Source: Clostridiales bacterium
GTDB taxonomy: Bacteria > Bacillota > Clostridia > Oscillospirales > Oscillospiraceae
DNA length: 5,896 nt
Assembly (NCBI GenBank): GCA_012728025.1
Contig: JAAYFX010000270.1
Location: forward strand, 1-5,896
Reading direction: 5' to 3'
Numbering within the stretch: position 1 is the first letter of the stretch; each line of letters begins with the position of its first letter. The notes beneath the pieces are model-generated. The model was not told where the DNA came from. It saw only the letters and a list, made by a program, of their open reading frames with translations, and searched no databases. A program made the translations under genes and the position numbers. This document shows, in pieces, positions 1 to 4,668 of the stretch.

Positions 1-209
1 ATCTCGCCTGAGGTTGGCTCATACAGACGCAAAATGGTGCGCCCCAAGGTGGTTTTACCGCAGCCGGATTCTCCCACAAGTCCCAGAGTTTCGCCTTTTT
101 TTATCTGGAAAGATACGTCTTCAACAGCTTGAACTCCGGGGCCTTTAACGCCGCTTATACGAAAGTATTTTTTAAGGTTTTTTATTTCAAGAAGAACCTT
201 ATTATCCAT
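1..209 (-). CDS. oppF: Oligopeptide/dipeptide ABC transporter ATP-binding protein OppF (N-terminal part, cut by window edge)
   Basis: Second ATPase of the peptide importer; it would pair with OppD on the cytoplasmic face of the OppBC channel and power uptake by ATP hydrolysis. Only the first 69 residues are present. They begin MDNKVLLEIKNLKKYF and contain the Walker A motif GESGCGKTT at residues 46-54, followed by LGRTILRLYEPTSGE, the usual OppF/DppF sequence after the P-loop. The insert VKGPGVQAVEDVSF before the P-loop also fits OppF rather than OppD. The ATG at 209 is preceded by AAGGAGG (219-225) with a 9-nt spacer, and it overlaps the end of oppD by 8 nt (ATGGATAA), suggesting translational coupling. 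The signature motif, Walker B and C-terminal domain lie outside the window. The family call is secure; whether the substrate is di- or oligopeptide is not visible. Confidence 0.9.
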   Translation of the reverse strand, partial: MDNKVLLEIKNLKKYFRISGVKGPGVQAVEDVSFQIKKGETLGLVGESGCGKTTLGRTILRLYEPTSGE

Positions 210-1272
210 TGTTTTTGGCCTCCTTGTCTTTCATCTTTTCCTGAACCCGAAGCCAGCAAGCACTGCTGTGCCCATCTCCCATTTCAACATAGGGGGGCAT
301 CTTTTTCAGGCAAATCTGCATACAGCTTTCACATCTCGGCGCAAAGGGACAGCCGTCGGGCGGGTTTAGCATATCCACGGGGGTGCCTTCTATGGGGATA
401 AGCCGCTCATATTCCTGAGCGTCAACCCTTGGCATAGAACGCAAAAGGCCAACAGTGTAAGGGTGGGAGGGCTTATAAAATATATCGTTAACCGAGCCTT
501 TTTCAACAATGCGCCCTGCGTACATGACAGAAACTTTATCGCAAATTTCCGCCACAACACCAAGGTTGTGGGTTATGAAGATTATTCCCATTTGGGTCTT
601 TTGCTGAAGCTCTTTCATAAGCTCTATGATTTGCGCCTGAATGGTAACGTCAAGAGCCGTTGTCGGCTCGTCCGCAATAAGAAGCTTAGGGTTGCAAATA
701 AGCCCCATAGCAATCATTACACGCTGGCGCATACCTCCGGAAAACTCGTGGGGGTATTGCTTCATGCGCTTTTCAACATTGTTTATGCCGACCATGTCAA
801 GCATTTCTGCCGCCCGTTTTTTAGCCTCTGCGGCGGAAATATCTTTATTATGTGCCCGAAGGGCTTCCACAAGCTGATTGCCAACTGTGTATACGGGGTT
901 TAAGGATGTCATGGGGTTTTGGAAAATCATCGAAACCTTGTTTCCCCTAAAGCTTGTCATTTCCTCCTTTGACTTAGCTAGAACGTCCTCTCCCTCAAAG
1001 ATTATGGAGCCGCCCACAACCTTTCCGGGAGACTGCAAAAGTCCCATTATGGAATATGCCTCAACGCTTTTACCGGAGCCGGATTCGCCGACAATGCCCA
1101 TAACCTCACCGTAGTTTAGGTCATAGCTTATGCCGCCGACGGCTTTTACCTCGCCTGCGGGGGTAAAGAAGGAAACCTTGAGGTCATTAACTTCCAGCAG
1201 CTTTCCTTCTTTTTTGCCTAAAGCGGTTTTAGAGGCTGCGGATGTAGAAGCTTTTTTTCTTCCGTTTTTCAA
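202..1272 (-). CDS. oppD: Oligopeptide/dipeptide ABC transporter ATP-binding protein OppD
   Basis: Cytoplasmic ATPase of the peptide importer, 356 aa from the chosen start. All ABC landmarks are present: Walker A GESGSGKS (62-69), Q-loop glutamine 118 in IFQNPMTSLNP, signature FSGGMRQR (177-184), Walker B LLIADEP (197-203), and switch histidine 235 in ITHN. The C-terminal oligopeptide-transporter domain follows, with PSHPYT (268-273) and a cysteine set C308-x5-C314-x6-C321-x17-C339; related DppD proteins bind an iron-sulfur cluster at such cysteines. I chose the TTG at 1272 because GGAGG (1283-1287) lies 10 nt upstream and just after the oppC stop. An in-frame upstream start at 1353 would overlap oppC by 62 nt and has no visible reason to be used. 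Even with the TTG start there is a Lys/Ala/Ser-rich tail of about 23 residues before the ABC core (KLLEVNDLKVSF). Overlaps oppF by 8 nt. Confidence 0.93.
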   Translation of the reverse strand: MKNGRKKASTSAASKTALGKKEGKLLEVNDLKVSFFTPAGEVKAVGGISYDLNYGEVMGIVGESGSGKSVEAYSIMGLLQSPGKVVGGSIIFEGEDVLAKSKEEMTSFRGNKVSMIFQNPMTSLNPVYTVGNQLVEALRAHNKDISAAEAKKRAAEMLDMVGINNVEKRMKQYPHEFSGGMRQRVMIAMGLICNPKLLIADEPTTALDVTIQAQIIELMKELQQKTQMGIIFITHNLGVVAEICDKVSVMYAGRIVEKGSVNDIFYKPSHPYTVGLLRSMPRVDAQEYERLIPIEGTPVDMLNPPDGCPFAPRCESCMQICLKKMPPYVEMGDGHSSACWLRVQEKMKDKEAKNNG

Positions 1273-1280
1273 AATAAAGT

Positions 1281-1290
1281 CTCCTCCTTT
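1281..1290 (-). promoter_or_regulatory. Ribosome binding site of oppD (supports a TTG start)
   Basis: On the minus strand this reads AAAGGAGGAG, a near-perfect Shine-Dalgarno sequence. It falls in the 19-nt gap between the oppC stop (1292-1294) and the TTG at 1272. No ATG or GTG lies at a suitable distance in frame, so the TTG is the most likely start codon. Confidence 0.75.
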
Positions 1291-1291
1291 C

Positions 1292-2611
1292 TTATTTCTT
1301 AAGTCTTGGGTCAAGAGCGTCACGAAGCCCATCGCCAAATAAGTTAAATGCAAGAATCATAATACTCAAAACAATGGCGGGTATAACAAGACGGTAACCA
1401 TAGGTCTGAATTCCGCTGAGAGCCTCCGAAGCCATGGAGCCAAGGCTTGTCATAGGTGAGGAAACACCTACACCCAAAAATGACAAAAACGACTCTAAGA
1501 AAATTGCCGAAGGTATTTGCAAGCAGGTTGTAACAACAATCTGTCCTATGCAGTTTGGAAGAAGGTGCTTTTTTATTATACGGCCGGAGCCTGCCCCCAA
1601 GGCACGAACCGCCGTTATAAACTCCTGCTCTTTAAGCTGAAGTATCTGCCCACGTATTATACGAGCCATGGTCACCCAGTATAAAAGACCAAAGGCAAAG
1701 AAAAGAGAAATGAGGTTCGGCCCCAAAAGCCCTATAAGCTTTTGGAAAAAACCATTGCCGCTATTTTGAAAAGTCGTCAAAGCGGGCTTTAATGCTGTGG
1801 ACAGCAGTAAAACCACAAGAACCTCCGGAATGGAATAGATAAGCTCCACTATACGCATCATGACAGCATCAACTTTTCCACCGAAAAATCCGGAAATCGA
1901 GCCATATGTGGCTCCAATCAGCAGAACAAGAAGGGCTGCGCAAACACCAATGAGCATGGATACTCTTGTGCCAATCATAAGCCTTACCATGTTGTCACGA
2001 CCATAGCGGTCTGTTCCGAAAACATGGGGAAAAACCTTTTCGCCGGCCTCAATACGCTTAAGCTCTGATACTGAATAGCCGAAGGCTTTATGTTTGATGT
2101 TATTTTCCTTTATAAAATCCTCAAGGTCTACGGTTGTAGAGTTTACAACCGCACGGATTTTAGCTATCTCTCTGGAGTTTAGAGCCTCGCCCTTTTCAGC
2201 TTCCGCATCGGCAAGTGCCGCTTCCAGACGCTCCTGTGCATTTCCGGAAACACTGTCTATAAGACGCTGGTCTTTAAGGGAATAGTGCCAAGGATACAGG
2301 TTTTCAGCGCCGCTGTTAAACTGGTCGTAGCCATAAGGGACTACCATGGGGCCGATAAACGCAAAAAGTATAAGGAGGATTATAACCCCGAGAGCAACCA
2401 TAGAAACCTTGTTTTGCCTTAGTCTGCGCCAAGCGTCCTTCCAATAAGATGTGCTTTCACGGTTTTGGATGAAGGATTCTTTCTGCTCCTCGCTGGCAGG
2501 CATAAAATCCTCGGGCTTCAGCTCAAGAAGATTTTCTATGTCAGGCTGCAGAGAGCCGAATTTGATTTTATTCGGCTGTGCGGTTTTGGTTTTTTGTGTT
2601 TTATCAGCCAC
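1292..2611 (-). CDS. oppC: Oligopeptide/dipeptide ABC transporter permease OppC with a long extracellular insertion
   Basis: Inner channel subunit of the peptide importer, 439 aa; E. coli OppC and DppC are about 300 aa. By eye there are six membrane segments: about 71-92, 213-235, 250-272, 298-316, 357-380 and 406-427. The EAA loop that docks on the ATPase is at 330-352 (EFITAVRALGA...HLLPN). The family motif FGTDRYGRD is at 198-206, and the protein ends DGLRDALDPRLKK, typical of OppC/DppC. The extra length comes from a cytoplasmic N-terminus of about 70 residues and a hydrophilic stretch of about 100 residues (95-195) between TM1 and the GTDRYGRD motif, predicted to lie outside the cell; residues 125-156 are rich in Ala and Glu and probably helical. 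The start is GTG at 2611, preceded by GGGAGG (2621-2626) with a 9-nt spacer; that site sits inside the last codons of oppB, 2 nt separating the two genes. Confidence 0.93.
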   Translation of the reverse strand: MADKTQKTKTAQPNKIKFGSLQPDIENLLELKPEDFMPASEEQKESFIQNRESTSYWKDAWRRLRQNKVSMVALGVIILLILFAFIGPMVVPYGYDQFNSGAENLYPWHYSLKDQRLIDSVSGNAQERLEAALADAEAEKGEALNSREIAKIRAVVNSTTVDLEDFIKENNIKHKAFGYSVSELKRIEAGEKVFPHVFGTDRYGRDNMVRLMIGTRVSMLIGVCAALLVLLIGATYGSISGFFGGKVDAVMMRIVELIYSIPEVLVVLLLSTALKPALTTFQNSGNGFFQKLIGLLGPNLISLFFAFGLLYWVTMARIIRGQILQLKEQEFITAVRALGAGSGRIIKKHLLPNCIGQIVVTTCLQIPSAIFLESFLSFLGVGVSSPMTSLGSMASEALSGIQTYGYRLVIPAIVLSIMILAFNLFGDGLRDALDPRLKK

Positions 2612-2613
2612 CT

Positions 2614-3555
2614 TTACTCGCCTCCCTTCTCAAGCTTAATCCTCGGGTCAACAACCACATAAAGAATATCTACAAAGAAGTTCATAAAAATAATGAAAGC
2701 GGCTAAAAAGACTGTCGTTCCCATTATTAAGGGGTAGTCACGGTTTTGTATGCTTTGGATAAAATAGCGGCCCAAACCGGGAACGGAAAACACCGTCTCA
2801 ACAACAAAGCCACCGCAAAGGGTAAAGGCAATTTGGGGCCCGAGGTAGGTGATTACCGGAATAAGGGCATTGCGCAAAGCATGCTTAAAGATAACTGCCG
2901 AATTTTTAAGCCCCTTCGCTCTGGCTGTTTTTATGTAATCCTGCCCCAAAGCGTCGAGCATTGATGACCTTGCCTGTCTGGAAATATAGCACATGGGGTA
3001 AAGTCCCAGAGCAAAACAGGGCAAGATATACGCCTTTGCCCCTAGGCTGGCTTTAAAGATAGTTGGAAAAATCGAATCGTCACTTCCTCCAAGTCCTGTT
3101 AACAGCAGCGAGGCAACAACAAAGCTGGGCATGGAAATTCCGATGGTTCCAACAATCCTCAGCAGACTGTCTACCCATTTCCCCCGATTATACGCTGCTA
3201 TACAGCCTAGGGGAACGCCCACCAGCACAGCCCAAAGCAAAGCGATTGCGCCGATTTTTGCCGAAACCGGAAACATCTCTAAAATTATATCTACAACCGG
3301 TCTGTTTTTCTGCATTTTCAGAGAAACACCCATGTCGCCTTTAAACAGATTTTTGAAATACTTTCCGAGCTGAACAATTTCTGGCTCATTAAGGCCGTAT
3401 TTCTCATTAAGTGCGTCAATTGTTGCCTGTGAGGGTGTTTTTTCGGTCAACCATGGGGAACCAGGGATGGTGTTCATCAATAAAAAGGTTATGCAAGCGA
3501 CAAGCAGTAGGGTAATAATCGCCATGCCTAACCTTTTTAAGGTGTATTTAGCCAT
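2614..3555 (-). CDS. oppB: Oligopeptide/dipeptide ABC transporter permease OppB
   Basis: First gene of the operon and the other half of the membrane channel; 313 aa, the usual size (E. coli OppB is 306). It begins MAKYTLKRLGMAIITLLLV, the typical OppB/DppB N-terminus with TM1 at about 9-30, followed by the conserved NTIPGSP and the external segment YGLNEP...FKGDMGVSL. Further membrane segments are at about 100-122, 132-156, 175-193, 233-255 and 276-302. The EAA loop is at 205-233 (QDYIKTARAKGL...HALRNALIP), and the family motif ETVFSVPGLG is at 253-262. The C-terminus DPRIKLEKGGE is standard. The start at 3555 is set by AGGAA (3564-3568) 8 nt upstream and by the family N-terminus; the frame stays open upstream to 3636, but that stretch is the structured mRNA leader. 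The substrate-binding protein is not next to it. Confidence 0.95.
   Translation of the reverse strand: MAKYTLKRLGMAIITLLLVACITFLLMNTIPGSPWLTEKTPSQATIDALNEKYGLNEPEIVQLGKYFKNLFKGDMGVSLKMQKNRPVVDIILEMFPVSAKIGAIALLWAVLVGVPLGCIAAYNRGKWVDSLLRIVGTIGISMPSFVVASLLLTGLGGSDDSIFPTIFKASLGAKAYILPCFALGLYPMCYISRQARSSMLDALGQDYIKTARAKGLKNSAVIFKHALRNALIPVITYLGPQIAFTLCGGFVVETVFSVPGLGRYFIQSIQNRDYPLIMGTTVFLAAFIIFMNFFVDILYVVVDPRIKLEKGGE
2621..2626 (-). promoter_or_regulatory. Ribosome binding site of oppC (supports a GTG start)
   Basis: Minus-strand GGGAGG, 9 nt upstream of the GTG at 2611. It is embedded in the last codons of oppB (LEKGGE), so oppC translation is probably coupled to that of oppB. Confidence 0.75.
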
Positions 3556-3563
3556 ATCTTCAC

Positions 3564-3568
3564 TTCCT
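3564..3568 (-). promoter_or_regulatory. Ribosome binding site of oppB
   Basis: Minus-strand AGGAA, 8 nt before the ATG at 3555. The spacer contains GTGAAGA (3557-3563), a copy of the 5' arm of the leader hairpin upstream, so the hairpin's other arm could also pair here. The site itself is weaker than the others in the operon. Confidence 0.7.
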
Positions 3569-3573
3569 GTATT

Positions 3574-3588
3574 TTTTTGCGGAAAATT
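3574..3588. promoter_or_regulatory. Weak CodY-box-like sequence in the opp leader
   Basis: The 15 bases tttttgcggaaaatt match the CodY consensus AATTTTCWGAAAATT at 11 of 15 positions, with the right half complete. CodY represses peptide-uptake operons in many low-GC Gram-positives when branched-chain amino acids and GTP are plentiful, so the location makes sense. Four mismatches in AT-rich DNA can occur by chance, so this is only a candidate. Confidence 0.2.
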
Positions 3589-3601
3589 ATTTGCGCCGAG
3601 C

Positions 3602-3630
3602 CGTGAAGAAACCCCCAAGTTATCTTCACG
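3602..3630 (-). promoter_or_regulatory. Leader hairpin of the opp mRNA, possible attenuator
   Basis: On the minus strand the arms are CGTGAAGA (3630-3623) and TCTTCACG (3609-3602), a perfect 8-bp stem. After a single bulged U the stem can continue with AAC/GTT (3 bp), closed by the loop TTGGGG. No run of U follows, so it is not an intrinsic terminator. It lies in the predicted leader, about 50 nt before the oppB start. A second register is possible: GCCGTG at 3639-3634 can pair with CACGGC at 3605-3600. The 3' arm can also pair with GTGAAGA beside the oppB start codon. The hairpin is seen directly; a regulatory role is inferred. Confidence 0.5.
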
Positions 3631-3658
3631 AAACACGGCAGCAAATTATATCTTTGCA

Positions 3659-3687
3659 ATTTTATATCATTTTTACATACGAGTCAA
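3659..3687 (-). promoter_or_regulatory. Sigma-A-type promoter of the opp operon
   Basis: On the minus strand TTGACT (3687-3682) and TAAAAT (3664-3659) are separated by 17 bp; each differs from consensus at one position. Transcription would start near 3652, giving a leader of about 97 nt that contains the hairpin. A second TATAAT at 3650-3645 has no good -35 partner at 17 bp. Confidence 0.65.
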
Positions 3688-3765
3688 GACGTTGTGGCAA
3701 ACAACTTTCACCAATTGTGAGTTTTTAAACCTTTTACAATATTTAGTGCCATTTTTCGCCATGTT

Positions 3766-3777
3766 TTACCTAGGTAA
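3766..3777. repeat. 12-bp perfect palindrome TTACCTAGGTAA, possible operator
   Basis: The 12 bases equal their own reverse complement. The site lies about 80 bp upstream of the opp -35 element and about 100 bp upstream of the plus-strand -10 candidate, so a dimeric regulator bound here could affect either side. I do not recognise the site as that of a named regulator, and its function is inferred. Confidence 0.35.
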
Positions 3778-3873
3778 TGCAATAATCAGCAGCAGTTGTA
3801 TAGCAAAAAAGTGAGATAATTTGTCGAGTTTAGAAGCTAGTGCTCCAAAAATCCAAAGTGTACTTTAGCGTAT

Positions 3874-3879
3874 TATAAT
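3874..3879 (+). promoter_or_regulatory. Candidate -10 element for the SSB-like gene
   Basis: Perfect TATAAT on the plus strand, about 160 bp before the gene start. The region 16-18 bp upstream (ATCCAA and shifts of it) does not resemble TTGACA, and there is no TG extension. It is the best plus-strand candidate in the intergenic region, but weak. Confidence 0.3.
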
Positions 3880-4031
3880 CAGCACTCTTTTTGTAAAAAC
3901 ATTCCCCACCAAGGGCATGAATATCAGATTGGCTGTCCGAATATGTATTTGTGAACAGGCTTGCGCTTAATTTTATTACGGCCGGACAAGCGGAAGCGGA
4001 TTATCGCTGTAAAAGTATTACAAGTGAGTTT

Positions 4032-4037
4032 GGAGGT
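4032..4037 (+). promoter_or_regulatory. Ribosome binding site of the SSB-like gene
   Basis: GGAGGT, with 5 nt between GGAGG and the ATG at 4042. It decides this start over the next in-frame ATG (4060, too far away) and over the upstream open frame from 3961. Confidence 0.75.
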
Positions 4038-4041
4038 CAAT

Positions 4042-4668
4042 ATGCTAAACAGGATTACAATGAACAACGTTACCCTATGCGGAAGCCTTGACAGCGCTCC
4101 GGTTTTCTCCCATTGCGGTGGAAACAAAAGCTTTTATTCTTTTTATTTAACTGTGCCGAGACTTTCGGGGGTTGAGGACAAAATAAACATAATTTGCTCA
4201 AAGGAGCTTTTGTCCTCTCTGGAGGTGGGGGAATACTCTCAAGTACGGATAAAAGGAGAACTCCGCTCCTATAATAATAAGAGCGGAGTTGGAAACAGAC
4301 TGGTTATTTTCGTTTATGCCCATGATATTGAGCTTTGCGATGATGAGGCGCAAAATGAGATAGCCCTTATAGGTACCCTGTGCAAAAAACCGAACCTTCG
4401 CACAACACCTCTTGGACGGGACATCTGCGACCTTTTGGTGGCAGTAAACCGAAGCTATGGTCACTCGGACTATCTGCCCTGTATCTGCTGGGGGCAAAAC
4501 GCCTTGGACTGCGCCATCTGGCAGGTAGGCGATGTAATCGAGCTGGAAGGCAGAATACAAAGCCGTGAGTACATAAAAATCATAGACGGAGCGCAGATTT
4601 CAAAAACCGCCTTCGAAGTTTCCGCTACCACTGTGGAAAAAATGCCTAAAACAGCGGAACGGGACTAA
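4042..4668 (+). CDS. Single-stranded DNA-binding protein-like protein with two OB folds
   Basis: The 208-aa protein appears to be two SSB-type OB folds in tandem. The first, about residues 7-97, begins MNNVTLCGSLDSAPVFSH, and its strands continue through FYSFYLTVPRLSG and SQVRIKGELRSYNN. The second, about 106-197, begins NEIALIGTLCKKPNLRTTPLGRDICDLLVAVNR and continues with YLPCICWGQNA, GDVIELEGRIQSREY and TAFEVSATTVEKM, which closely follow the SSB fold order. The usual acidic SSB tail (DDDIPF type) is missing; the chain ends KMPKTAERD. Similar proteins occur in Clostridia as accessory SSBs, probably acting in replication or repair, but the exact role is unknown. I give no symbol because this is unlikely to be the main ssb. 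The first fold is more divergent than the second. The gene stands alone and converges on lysA, overlapping it by 4 nt. Confidence 0.8.
   Translation: MLNRITMNNVTLCGSLDSAPVFSHCGGNKSFYSFYLTVPRLSGVEDKINIICSKELLSSLEVGEYSQVRIKGELRSYNNKSGVGNRLVIFVYAHDIELCDDEAQNEIALIGTLCKKPNLRTTPLGRDICDLLVAVNRSYGHSDYLPCICWGQNALDCAIWQVGDVIELEGRIQSREYIKIIDGAQISKTAFEVSATTVEKMPKTAERD
4259..4290. repeat. Perfect 10-bp inverted repeat inside the SSB-like gene
   Basis: AACTCCGCTC (4259-4268) and GAGCGGAGTT (4281-4290) are exact reverse complements, separated by 12 AT-rich bases. The RNA would form a stable stem-loop covering codons for ELRSYNNKSGV, a loop between strands of the first OB fold. There is no U-run after it on either strand, so it is not a standard terminator. 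Confidence 0.7.

Larger units (their letters stand above)
3555..3629. repeat. 9-bp direct repeat: hairpin arm and oppB start region
   Basis: TATCTTCAC occurs at 3555-3563 and again at 3621-3629, exact over 9 bases. On the minus strand it reads GTGAAGATA. The first copy spans the gap between the oppB ribosome binding site and its ATG; the second is the 5' arm of the leader hairpin. Confidence 0.6.
3556..4041. other. Divergent intergenic region between oppB (-) and the SSB-like gene (+)
   Basis: This 486-bp stretch has no supported gene. It is AT-rich relative to its flanks. Going from oppB outward it contains the oppB ribosome binding site, a weak CodY-like sequence, the leader hairpin, a promoter for opp, a 12-bp palindrome at 3766-3777, and a TATAAT candidate for the plus-strand gene. 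Between about 3880 and 4030, the presumed leader of the SSB-like gene, I see only short imperfect repeats (AAGCGG twice at 3989-3999) and no recognisable riboswitch, T-box or tRNA. Confidence 0.8.

Noticed and set aside
463..903. 146-aa plus-strand open frame antisense to oppD
   Set aside because: No family features or ribosome site; it is a shadow of a well-supported gene on the other strand.
1273..1353. Upstream extension of oppD to a start at 1353
   Set aside because: It would overlap oppC by 62 nt and encode a non-family N-terminus, while a strong ribosome site sits directly before the TTG at 1272.
3556..3636. Upstream extension of oppB to 3636
   Set aside because: The added residues are not OppB-like and are encoded by the leader hairpin; the ATG at 3555 has its own ribosome site and gives the family N-terminus.
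3691..3721. Small hairpins GTTGT/ACAAC and TCAC/GTGA upstream of the opp promoter
   Set aside because: Stems of 4-5 bp in AT-rich DNA are expected by chance.
3467..3814. 115-aa plus-strand open frame across the oppB start and promoter
   Set aside because: It runs through the oppB 5' end, the hairpin and the promoter, has no ribosome site, and shows no recognisable domain.
3839..3895. AGTGCT/AGCACT arms followed by TCTTTTT as a terminator
   Set aside because: The stem is only 6 bp and the loop is 36 nt, far from a functional intrinsic terminator; the second arm lies just after the TATAAT candidate.
3961..4041. Upstream extension of the SSB-like gene from a TTG at 3961
   Set aside because: There is no convincing ribosome site before it, and the added residues are basic and not SSB-like; GGAGGT precedes the ATG at 4042.
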